From contig JACNIV010000052.1 of the NCBI GenBank assembly GCA_014382915.1, positions 1-6,569 of the forward strand: DNA of 6,569 nucleotides, written 5' to 3'. The notes below the pieces were generated by a model. It had not been told where the DNA came from. It saw only the letters and a program-made list of their open reading frames with translations, and did no database searches. Position 1 is the stretch's first letter. Every line of letters begins with the position of its first letter. The stretch comes from Candidatus Cloacimonadota bacterium (lineage in GTDB: Bacteria; Cloacimonadota; Cloacimonadia; Cloacimonadales; TCS61). Below are positions 1 to 5,963 of this stretch, one piece after another. The translations under genes were made by a program, and so were the position numbers.

Positions 1-61
1 TTTAATGGTTACCATGAAAAATTTAGTAATTAGCCACAGTTATCTTAACGCTACCAATTTC

Positions 62-91
62 TTAATAATATGTTGACATTCATATTATTAA
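62..91. promoter_or_regulatory. Perfect AT-rich 11-bp inverted repeat upstream of amrS
   Basis: TTAATAATATG (62-72) and CATATTATTAA (81-91) are exact reverse complements around the 8-nt loop TTGACATT. The right arm ends 16 nt before the amrS start codon. The loop contains a TTGACA hexamer, but no -10 box lies at normal spacing from it. The dyad could be an operator or a 5'-UTR hairpin. It lacks a following T-run on either strand, so it is not a good intrinsic terminator. The dyad is directly visible; its role is inferred. Confidence 0.5.
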
Positions 92-107
92 AAAGCGAAC
101 TAAAACC

Positions 108-1187
108 ATGAAAAAAGTGATACCAATTTTATTAATTGTATTATTGATAACCCTGCTTGCAGGAATCAAGAAGCAACCGGAACTTCTGCATAAAGCAATG
201 TTCTATGAAAAACTGAAAAATAATTTTGTCCGCTGTAATCTGTGTCCCAATCTATGTGTTCTCAAAGAAAATGAAACCGGAACCTGTGGTGTGCGACAGA
301 ATATGGGGGGAGAGCTCTATTCACTGGTATATAACCAGCCTGTATCAATTCAAGTCGATCCCATCGAGAAAAAACCATTGTATCATTTTTACCCGGGAAC
401 AAATATACTTTCCCTGGCTACAGTAGGGTGTAACCTGCGTTGTAATTTCTGCCAGAACTGGACTATCTCACAGACACGACCAAATGAAACGACTGCATAC
501 CAGGCAACGCCCGAGCAAATTATAGAAATGGCAAAAGAATACGATTGCCAGAGCATTGCTTTCACCTACACCGAACCCACGGTTTTTTACGAATATATGC
601 TCGACATCGCCAAACTGGCCCAAAAAGAAGGATTGAAAACGGTGTGGGTTACTTGCGGATATATTAATGAAAAACCACTGCGTGAATTGGCGAAATATAT
701 GGATGCAGCTAATATCGATCTGAAAGGTTTTTCAGAGGAATTCTATTCCACCTATACTACCGGCTCCCTGCAGCCTGTTCTGAATACATTGCAAATTGCA
801 AAAGAAGAAGGCATGTTTTTCGAGATCACAAACCTGGTTATTCCACAGGCAAATGATGATCCCGTAATGATAAGAGCGATGTGTAAGTGGATAAAAGAAA
901 ATATTGGTGATGAATACCCACTCCATTTTTCGCGATTTTTTCCCCAGTATAAATTGACCAATATACCACCCACGCCTGTTAAAACACTGGAGATGGCTTA
1001 TAGTATTGCCAAAGAAGAAGGCTTGAAGTATGTTTACATTGGTAATGTGGGTAATATAGGAGAAGATACTTTTTGCCCTAATTGCGGAAAGTTACTAATA
1101 GATCGTTCGGGATATATGATCGGTGATATTCATATTAAAGATGGGAAATGTAAGTATTGCGGGGAAGAGATCTTTGGGGAGTTTTGA
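108..1187 (+). CDS. amrS: AmmeMemoRadiSam-type radical SAM enzyme with N-terminal membrane anchor
   Basis: This 359-aa protein is a radical SAM enzyme of the family linked to AMMECR1 and Memo proteins; its substrate is not firmly established. The CxxxCxxC iron-sulfur motif is C108-C112-C115 (GCNLRCNFCQNW). An N-terminal Cys cluster lies at C43, C46, C50 and C60, and a zinc-ribbon-like C-terminal set at C323, C326, C348 and C351. The TYTEP segment near residue 153 is also typical. The family usually begins near 'MFYEKL', which is M31 here (codon at 198). The first 20 residues (MKK then a run of I/L/V) form a signal peptide or signal anchor, ending before KK. I kept the start at 108 because this extension is a coherent hydrophobic segment and no good ribosome site precedes 198, although the one at 108 is also weak. 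No AMMECR1 or Memo gene is in the window. Family assignment is strong; membrane location is inferred. Confidence 0.88.
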   Translation: MKKVIPILLIVLLITLLAGIKKQPELLHKAMFYEKLKNNFVRCNLCPNLCVLKENETGTCGVRQNMGGELYSLVYNQPVSIQVDPIEKKPLYHFYPGTNILSLATVGCNLRCNFCQNWTISQTRPNETTAYQATPEQIIEMAKEYDCQSIAFTYTEPTVFYEYMLDIAKLAQKEGLKTVWVTCGYINEKPLRELAKYMDAANIDLKGFSEEFYSTYTTGSLQPVLNTLQIAKEEGMFFEITNLVIPQANDDPVMIRAMCKWIKENIGDEYPLHFSRFFPQYKLTNIPPTPVKTLEMAYSIAKEEGLKYVYIGNVGNIGEDTFCPNCGKLLIDRSGYMIGDIHIKDGKCKYCGEEIFGEF

Positions 1188-1202
1188 TGAAGTAAAATTT
1201 AT

Positions 1203-1312
1203 GTCTTTGCGAGACCTGATTTATCAGGTCGTGGCAATCTTATTCGAGTAGTAATTGTTAATTTTATGAGATTGCTTCGAAAGAATATCTCTGTAAGATT
1301 CCTCGCAAAGAC
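1203..1312 (-). repeat. Structured 110-bp interspersed repeat, copy 1 (inverted)
   Basis: The ends GTCTTTGCGAG (1203-1213) and CTCGCAAAGAC (1302-1312) are perfect 11-bp inverted repeats. Inside are an 8-bp hairpin, GACCTGAT/ATCAGGTC (1213-1220 and 1223-1230, 2-nt loop), and a 7-bp pair, GCAATCT/AGATTGC (1234-1240 and 1269-1275). It is the only copy in this orientation. It ends 18 nt before the next start codon, so it either lies in the 5' UTR of that gene or holds its promoter. No target-site duplication is evident and no transposase is present. It fits a MITE-like or palindromic intergenic element. Confidence 0.85.
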
Positions 1313-1330
1313 AATAATAATAAGGAATTT

Positions 1331-3448
1331 ATGAAAAGAACAAGATTGCTTTTACTTTTGCTGGGCTGTGTTTCCATCATCGGGCAAACGGTACTTCTGC
1401 GTGAACTGCTCATCGAAGTTCGCGGGAACGAAATTGTATTTGCTGTTTATCTTTCACTGTGGTTATTGCTCGTATCTATTGGAAGCCTGATCGCCAAAGA
1501 TTTCCTGGAAAAACAACGTCTGGATAGGATCATTACAGCTATTTTCATCATGCTATGTTTCATTATCCCGGCACAATTTCTCTCTATAAACCATCTGGTA
1601 AAAGCTTTTGCCATCGTATCAGGCGAGATGATAAATATTCCCGGATTGTTCCTTACGGCTTTCATCGTATTGCTGCCGGGCAGCCTGCTTACCGGTTTTC
1701 TATTCCCTCTGTTGTGTAAACAATTACCTGCTGCAAAACAACCTGTTCATTTAGGTTATATCTTGGAATGTTCAGGTATTATCTGCGGTGGCATCCTGTT
1801 GGCTATTGGAATTCATTTCCTTCCGCATTTCAGCATCTTGATAGTTTTAAATATCATCATCCTATCTATTGTTTTTTATGTTTTCAGGAAAAAAAATATT
1901 CTTATCTTTTTGCTCCTGTTTTGTTTGTTCTTTCCATTTTCAGGCAGTTTCTTTCAAGATAGATACGCCAAAAAATATACTCCTCAGGAATTACTTTTTA
2001 CAGGTGATTCCCGCTATGGAAGGCTGGATATTACTTCCAGCAACATGCAGAAAAATTATTATTGGAATGGTGAACTGTTTGCCAACTCACAGAACGATAT
2101 CTATGCTCAGCAATTAGTTCATTTTGTAATGCTGCAGCATCCGGCTCCCCGAAAGATACTGCTGGTGGGAGGTTTGTTGAACGGTTTTATCGATGAGATA
2201 AAGCTCTATCCTGCTGTTTTGCAGATCGATTACCTGGAATTGGATAAAAACATTACTCTTCAGGCAGAAAGCGATTCAATGGTTAATTATATTTATAAAG
2301 ATGCGATCGATTACCTGAACTCTACAGATGAAAATTATGACCTGGTTTTAATCGATGTACCAGATCCTTCTTCATTGAATTTGAACAGGTTTTATACAGA
2401 GGATTTCTTTGAACTGATAAAGAGCAGGATGTCGGCAGATTCGTCTGTTGCTGCAATAACCCTGAGCAGTGGAACCAATTTTATGACTCCAGAGATCGAA
2501 GAATTGAATGCGACAGTATATCATACATTCTCACGATCTTTTCCCAATGTAATCATAGTTCCTTCCATAAAAAACATTTTTATTGGAAGCAGCAGCGATT
2601 TTATTTCCAATGATGTTAAAATTCTATCTTCCCGAATATTGAAAAAACGTACTTGGTTCAATGAAACTGTGATCTTTGAAAAGTGTAATGAACTGAGAAA
2701 AAAACAGATGATCTCTGTAATTACAAAAAAAGCTCCTCAAATAAATAACCTGGGCAATCCTGCTGCTTATCTTGCCACTCTGCGAATGTGGACCAGGAAA
2801 CTGGGGATAAGAAGTGACAAATATGTTGAGTTCATAAAAGAGCATTTCATCATATCATTTATATGTGTGTTTGCAATATTGGTGCTTACAAGCCTGTTGG
2901 CCAGTACTATCAGCGGGTCACGTCTTTTCAGAACAGATTTTAATATATTTGCAGTTAGCCTGGTCAATTTCGTGATGCAGTTAATCCTGATAAACTTGTT
3001 CCAGATGAACTTTGGCTTTGCTTTCTGGGCAGTGTTCATCTTTACAAGTGTGTTTATGCTGGGTCTTACTTCCGGATTCATAGTTGGAAAAGCGCTAACT
3101 ATACCACTCAAAATTTTATTAATGCTCAACGTCTTATTGATCGGTTTACTGATCCTGGTATTTAATAGTAAACTGCTTGTGATTACATATTTCGGTTTTA
3201 ATTTTCTTTTTGCCTTCCTGGAAGGAGCAGTGCTTTCCATCCTGCTGAAAAGAAAATTCAATAAAGAAAAAATAACCAGTGGCAGTACTTTCTATTTCCT
3301 GGATTCCTTGGGTGCAACCACAGGCGGACTCTTGGTGGGAGTTATAATTATACCGGTTTTTGGCTTGAAATCGAGTCTGGTATTTCTCAGTTTTTTATTG
3401 GTAGTTATTTTTGTTTCCTGTTTTATTAGAGATCGTCAGTCTGCTTAA
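1331..3448 (+). CDS. Membrane protein with central spermidine-synthase-like domain
   Basis: This 705-aa protein has three parts. An N-terminal block of about six or seven hydrophobic helices spans residues 5-205. A soluble Rossmann methyltransferase-like domain of the spermidine/spermine synthase type spans about 215-430. A C-terminal block of five or six helices spans 503-698. Family features in the middle domain are the strand VLLVGG-type motif (ILLVGGLLNG, 276-285), the acidic strand YLELD (301-305), and VLIDVPDP (339-346) followed by LNRFYTEDF. D342 matches the position of the aminopropyltransferase catalytic Asp, and D256 in SQND may match the other. Such fused proteins are often labelled 'fused MFS/spermidine synthase'. 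The glycine-rich loop is degenerate (GGLLNG rather than GGGxGG), so activity is uncertain. An AAGGA site lies 4 nt before the ATG. The stop overlaps the converging gene's stop. Confidence 0.82.
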   Translation: MKRTRLLLLLLGCVSIIGQTVLLRELLIEVRGNEIVFAVYLSLWLLLVSIGSLIAKDFLEKQRLDRIITAIFIMLCFIIPAQFLSINHLVKAFAIVSGEMINIPGLFLTAFIVLLPGSLLTGFLFPLLCKQLPAAKQPVHLGYILECSGIICGGILLAIGIHFLPHFSILIVLNIIILSIVFYVFRKKNILIFLLLFCLFFPFSGSFFQDRYAKKYTPQELLFTGDSRYGRLDITSSNMQKNYYWNGELFANSQNDIYAQQLVHFVMLQHPAPRKILLVGGLLNGFIDEIKLYPAVLQIDYLELDKNITLQAESDSMVNYIYKDAIDYLNSTDENYDLVLIDVPDPSSLNLNRFYTEDFFELIKSRMSADSSVAAITLSSGTNFMTPEIEELNATVYHTFSRSFPNVIIVPSIKNIFIGSSSDFISNDVKILSSRILKKRTWFNETVIFEKCNELRKKQMISVITKKAPQINNLGNPAAYLATLRMWTRKLGIRSDKYVEFIKEHFIISFICVFAILVLTSLLASTISGSRLFRTDFNIFAVSLVNFVMQLILINLFQMNFGFAFWAVFIFTSVFMLGLTSGFIVGKALTIPLKILLMLNVLLIGLLILVFNSKLLVITYFGFNFLFAFLEGAVLSILLKRKFNKEKITSGSTFYFLDSLGATTGGLLVGVIIIPVFGLKSSLVFLSFLLVVIFVSCFIRDRQSA

Positions 3449-4026
3449 ATAGCTATATTTTTTAGTCTTTCCTTTCTTTGTAGAACCTGTTTTGCGTAAT
3501 TAGGCGTCCAGTTACTGTATGCACTCAACGCTTTATGAATATTGCCGTTATAGGCTCTGATCTTCCAGGTTAGAACCCTGCAACCCAGAGCAGTGTTGTA
3601 ATGCGCGTCATAGATCCTGGTTAGATCTACAGGATGTGCTTTCACATTGATCTGAAAATATCCCAGACAACCGGCAGGTGAAACAGCTTTCTGTACGAAT
3701 TCACTTTCCTGGAAAGCAATGGAAACCAGCAGATCGAAATCGAGGTCGTATTCATAGCCATTATCGTAAATAGCAACAGCCAGCTCATCCAGCTTGGTAA
3801 TATCCATTTCAGGAAGAAGATGTTTTATCTTATTTTTTATCTTTTTTACTTCTCTTTTCCGTGAACTATCATCAACAGTTATTTTATATTCTACTTTATG
3901 AGCAGATATTTTTCTGGTAGTACATCTTTGTAATACAGGCAGGATATCCATAATATTCAAAGAAAGCATCAGGCTTATTCCTGTGAAAGCCTGCATAGCA
4001 TTAAAGTGCCATTTCTTTTTTTCCAT
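3445..4026 (-). CDS. Membrane-anchored lytic-transglycosylase-like (SLT) protein
   Basis: This 193-aa protein carries a C-terminal SLT/goose-lysozyme-like domain, expected to cleave peptidoglycan glycan strands in the periplasm. The signature spans about residues 101-127: AFQESEF gives the likely catalytic Glu E107, followed by SPAGCLGYFQIN. Further along are YNTALGCRVL (143-152) and ALSAYSN (166-172), matching the family's A-x-x-AYN element. Residues 11-33 form a hydrophobic segment preceded by basic residues (MEKKK), consistent with a signal anchor. No clean lipobox is seen around C35. A basic, Lys-rich linker (56-70) joins the anchor to the domain. An AGAAGG-type ribosome site lies about 14 nt upstream of the ATG, a rather long spacing. 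The gene is a single unit converging on 1331-3448. It could serve cell-wall remodelling; nothing ties it to a secretion system here. Confidence 0.82.
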   Translation of the reverse strand: MEKKKWHFNAMQAFTGISLMLSLNIMDILPVLQRCTTRKISAHKVEYKITVDDSSRKREVKKIKNKIKHLLPEMDITKLDELAVAIYDNGYEYDLDFDLLVSIAFQESEFVQKAVSPAGCLGYFQINVKAHPVDLTRIYDAHYNTALGCRVLTWKIRAYNGNIHKALSAYSNWTPNYAKQVLQRKERLKNIAI

Positions 4027-4091
4027 ATATTTTACTTTTTCCTTCTTTTAAAAACTTAAAGAAGAACCGAAAATTTTTTTCTATGTAACCT

Positions 4092-4097
4092 TGTCAA
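4092..4097 (-). promoter_or_regulatory. Possible -35 hexamer for the transglycosylase gene
   Basis: Read on the minus strand this is a perfect TTGACA, 66 nt upstream of the start codon at 4026. At 17-bp spacing the -10 position reads ATTTTC, which is poor, although TACATA lies closer in. It is the best promoter-like hexamer in the upstream region, but it is only half a promoter. Confidence 0.2.
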
Positions 4098-4175
4098 GCA
4101 TTCTGCATTGAACATGTGAGGTTGAATGAAAAAATAGAAAATTCAATCCCTCCCCCTATGGAATGAATTTCTATA

Positions 4176-4212
4176 AAGAATCTCTTTTCGAATTCGGGAA
4201 GAGGTTCTTTTG
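4176..4212 (+). terminator. Strong plus-sense stem-loop with short U tail
   Basis: Positions 4176-4190 pair with 4195-4209 along 15 bp around an AATT tetraloop. The stem includes three G-U wobbles (4181/4204, 4187/4198, 4188/4197). These pair only in plus-strand RNA; in the minus-strand RNA they become A-C mismatches. The stem runs into TTTTG. This looks like an intrinsic terminator for plus-strand transcription, yet no plus-strand gene lies directly upstream. It may end read-through from 1331-3448 across the antisense of the transglycosylase gene, or end a small RNA. Confidence 0.5.
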
Positions 4213-4226
4213 TCTTTGCACTCCCT

Positions 4227-4338
4227 GTCTTTGCGAGGATTCTCATATAGATATTCTTTCAAAGCAATCTCATAAGATCGAGAATTATTACTTAAATAAG
4301 ATTGCCGCACATCGACATAAGTCGCTGCTCGCAAAGAC
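4227..4338 (+). repeat. Structured interspersed repeat, copy 2
   Basis: This 112-bp copy has perfect 11-bp ends GTCTTTGCGAG (4227-4237) and CTCGCAAAGAC (4328-4338). The internal pair GCAATCT/AGATTGC lies at 4264-4270 and 4299-4305. The usual ACCTGAT hairpin arm is replaced by a different small hairpin, CGAC-ATAA-GTCG (4313-4324), in the same place. A 20-nt linker beginning AAACCACGATTA joins it to copy 3. The segment CACTCC just before it resembles the end of that linker, hinting at a lost upstream copy. Confidence 0.85.
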
Positions 4339-4358
4339 AAACCACGATTATTATTTCT

Positions 4359-4467
4359 GTCTTTGCGAGGTATCTTTCCTGCGGCTTCGAACGAAGCAAT
4401 CTCATTAATAACCAATCTTCAATCACCTGAGATTGCCATAACCTGATAAATCAGGTCTCGCAAAGAC
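4359..4467 (+). repeat. Structured interspersed repeat, copy 3
   Basis: This 109-bp copy has perfect ends at 4359-4369 and 4457-4467. The central pair is extended to 9 bp, GCAATCTCA (4396-4404) with TGAGATTGC (4428-4436). The ACCTGAT/ATCAGGT hairpin (4441-4447 and 4450-4456) is intact. It is in direct tandem with copy 2 at a 132-bp period. It lies 123 bp upstream of the sigma factor gene. Confidence 0.86.
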
Positions 4468-4502
4468 AATTCAAGAACTCTCCAGCTTTTCAACATAATT
4501 TA

Positions 4503-4508
4503 TTGACA
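4503..4508 (+). promoter_or_regulatory. Possible -35 hexamer for the ECF sigma operon
   Basis: A perfect TTGACA occurs 82 nt before the sigma start codon. A TATAAG hexamer follows after only 7 nt (4516-4521), too close for a standard -10, and the 17-bp position is a plain A-rich run. The region has no obvious ECF-type autoregulatory promoter. Its location between the repeat array and the leader hairpin makes it a plausible but unproven start region. Confidence 0.2.
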
Positions 4509-4538
4509 TACTGAATATAAGAAAAGAAAAAAAATTAA

Positions 4539-4560
4539 ACACAAAACCTCCTTTTTGTGT
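4539..4560 (+). promoter_or_regulatory. Leader hairpin with anti-Shine-Dalgarno loop
   Basis: ACACAAAA (4539-4546) pairs with TTTTGTGT (4553-4560), leaving the loop CCTCCT, which equals the usual 16S rRNA anti-Shine-Dalgarno sequence. It sits 30 nt before the sigma factor ATG. The intervening purine-rich stretch contains GAGG (4573-4576) and GGAG (4579-4582), which the loop could pair with. The stem and loop are seen directly; a role in controlling sigma translation is inferred. Confidence 0.35.
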
Positions 4561-4590
4561 CTTAATAGGTGAGAGGATGGAGAGTGGAAA

Positions 4591-5130
4591 ATGACGGATA
4601 GGGAATTAATACTGGAATATAGCAATGGGAATCTGGATGCATTCCATAAGTTTTATGATAGGCACAAAGATTCGCTTTATACTTTCCTGCTCAATATGGG
4701 CAGAGAAAGTGCTGATGATCTTTTCCAGGAAACTTTCATCAAATTTATCGATGCAGCTTCCAGGCGGGAGATAGAAAATCCCGGAGCTTATCTTTTCCGC
4801 ATAGCCTTGAACCTGCTGAGAAATAGCAGCCGTCATGAAAAAACCATTTTGCTGGAACCGGATTATGATGTTCCAGACGAAGAAATAGAAGTGGAAAAAG
4901 AACCCCCGGTGAGCGAAGCAGAACTAAAGAATTCACTGGTAAAACTGGCAAAAGAAAAACCGGATTTCTATGATGTTCTGCATTTGCATATTTTCGAGAA
5001 AATGACTTTTGCCCAGATAAGTAGTTTAAAAGAAAAAAGCCGTGATACCATCGCTTCCCGTTACAGGTATGCCATTCATCACCTGCGGAAAATGCTTCAA
5101 CCAGGCTTAAAATTAGTTAAAGAGGTGTAA
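4591..5130 (+). CDS. ECF-type RNA polymerase sigma-70 family factor
   Basis: This 179-aa protein has the two-domain layout of extracytoplasmic-function sigma factors, which direct RNA polymerase to a small regulon. The sigma-2 region covers about 8-78, including AFHKFYDRHKDSLYTFL and the core-binding segment DDLFQETFIKF (42-52). An acidic linker spans about 89-112. The sigma-4 helix-turn-helix covers about 113-170 (LHIFEKMTFAQISSLKEKS, then SRYRYAIHHLRKML). Length is normal for the family. The start is set by GGAG at 4579-4582, 8 nt before the ATG. It is the first gene of a four-gene operon and its stop is 1 nt from the next start. No zinc-finger anti-sigma gene follows, so the group and the controlling signal cannot be named. 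Confidence 0.93.
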   Translation: MTDRELILEYSNGNLDAFHKFYDRHKDSLYTFLLNMGRESADDLFQETFIKFIDAASRREIENPGAYLFRIALNLLRNSSRHEKTILLEPDYDVPDEEIEVEKEPPVSEAELKNSLVKLAKEKPDFYDVLHLHIFEKMTFAQISSLKEKSRDTIASRYRYAIHHLRKMLQPGLKLVKEV

Positions 5131-5131
5131 A

Positions 5132-5350
5132 ATGTTGGAAAACCAAATTTATAAAAAGGCATTATATCAAGCTCCTGATAAGCTGGAAGTACAAATACTT
5201 CTGCAGGCAGCAGAAAAACTTAACTTTTCAGAAGAAGAAAACGACTGGTTGGAAATTGTCAACTGGATACCCTTCCTGGGTTTTTTCATTTTAATAAGAG
5301 ATCTGATAAAAGGTAATAGATTCACTATAAGTCCTGCAATTAAAATTTAA
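5132..5350 (+). CDS. Small single-helix membrane protein, candidate sigma-factor partner
   Basis: I do not recognise this 72-aa protein. The first 42 residues are charged and look helical (YKKALYQAPDKLEVQILLQA, then EKLNFSEEENDW). One hydrophobic segment lies at about 43-58 (VNWIPFLGFFILIRDL), followed by a short polar tail. The ATG is 1 nt after the sigma stop and its ribosome site GAGGTG lies inside the end of the sigma gene, so the two are probably translationally coupled. That position is where anti-sigma factors are usually encoded, and a cytoplasmic helical head with a membrane helix would suit this role. It lacks the HxxxCxxC zinc motif of common anti-sigma factors, so the role is only a positional inference. 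Confidence 0.72.
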   Translation: MLENQIYKKALYQAPDKLEVQILLQAAEKLNFSEEENDWLEIVNWIPFLGFFILIRDLIKGNRFTISPAIKI

Positions 5351-5366
5351 TAAAGTGGAGAATAAA

Positions 5367-5933
5367 ATGAAAAACGTATTTGCTGAAATGTTTAATAGGA
5401 AAGCTTCTGATCCGAAAAATAAACCGGATAAAATTATAGAAGCTATATCATTAAAACCTGGACAGAATATTGCTGATATGGGATCAGGTGGTGGTTATTT
5501 TTCTCTAAGATTTGCAAAAATCGTTGGAGAAGAAGGAAAAGTTTATGCAGTCGATACAAATTCACATTTATTAGATTTTGTTAAAAAAAGCGCAAAAGTA
5601 AAGGGATTGGATAATGTTATACCAATAACCGCATCTGGTGATAGTTTAGATATTCCTGAAAAAAGTCTGGATTTTATATTTATGCGTAATGTTACCCACC
5701 ACCTTAAAAATAGAACGAAGTATTTTGAGGATCTAAAAAAATATCTGAAATCAGAAGGTAAGATCATTGTTATTGAATACAGTCAGGGAAAACTTTTTAG
5801 TTTCCAGGGTATATTTGGACATTATGTTTTAAAAGAAATTATACAACAAGAGTTGAAGAAGGCTGGATATATATTTAAAAAAAAATTCGATTTCTTACCT
5901 GATCAACATTTTACGATATACTCAAAATCATGA
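5367..5933 (+). CDS. Class I SAM-dependent methyltransferase
   Basis: This 188-aa protein has a Methyltransf_11/25-like Rossmann fold. Motif I is IADMGSGGGYFSLRFA (35-50), the acidic residue ending strand 2 is in VYAVD (59-63), and the motif IV region is LDFIFMRNVTHHL (101-113). Substrate is unknown; the length suits a small-molecule methyltransferase. An in-frame GTG at 5355 would add four residues, but GGAG (5357-5360) within it is an ideal ribosome site for the ATG at 5367, so I chose that start. Base composition is unusual for the operon: sampled 60-nt lines are 27-35% GC, against about 42-45% in the sigma and 94-aa genes, with more TTA leucine codons. This suggests separate acquisition. 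Confidence 0.88.
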   Translation: MKNVFAEMFNRKASDPKNKPDKIIEAISLKPGQNIADMGSGGGYFSLRFAKIVGEEGKVYAVDTNSHLLDFVKKSAKVKGLDNVIPITASGDSLDIPEKSLDFIFMRNVTHHLKNRTKYFEDLKKYLKSEGKIIVIEYSQGKLFSFQGIFGHYVLKEIIQQELKKAGYIFKKKFDFLPDQHFTIYSKS

Positions 5934-5963
5934 AGAAAATTATAAATAAATAAGGAGGATAAA

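Noticed and set aside
14..76. Possible 20-codon leader peptide before amrS
   Set aside because: No ribosome site and no regulatory codon run; it ends inside the AT-rich dyad and could easily occur by chance.
1203..1312. Insertion sequence or tRNA gene
   Set aside because: There is no transposase frame and no target-site duplication, and the arms do not contain tRNA-conserved positions such as the T-loop GTTCRANNC.
2767..3261. 164-aa minus-strand open frame
   Set aside because: It is antisense to the C-terminal helices of the 705-aa protein; composition looks like a shadow frame and no domain is visible.
4163..4408. 81-aa plus-strand open frame across repeat copies 2 and 3
   Set aside because: It translates the repeat itself (recurring CLCE and KQSHKI segments), has no ribosome site, and a similar frame appears over copy 4.
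4143..4415. 90-aa minus-strand open frame
   Set aside because: It is antisense to the same repeats, with no recognisable domain or ribosome site.
5355..5366. GTG start adding four residues to the methyltransferase
   Set aside because: These bases include GGAG, ideally spaced for the ATG at 5367.
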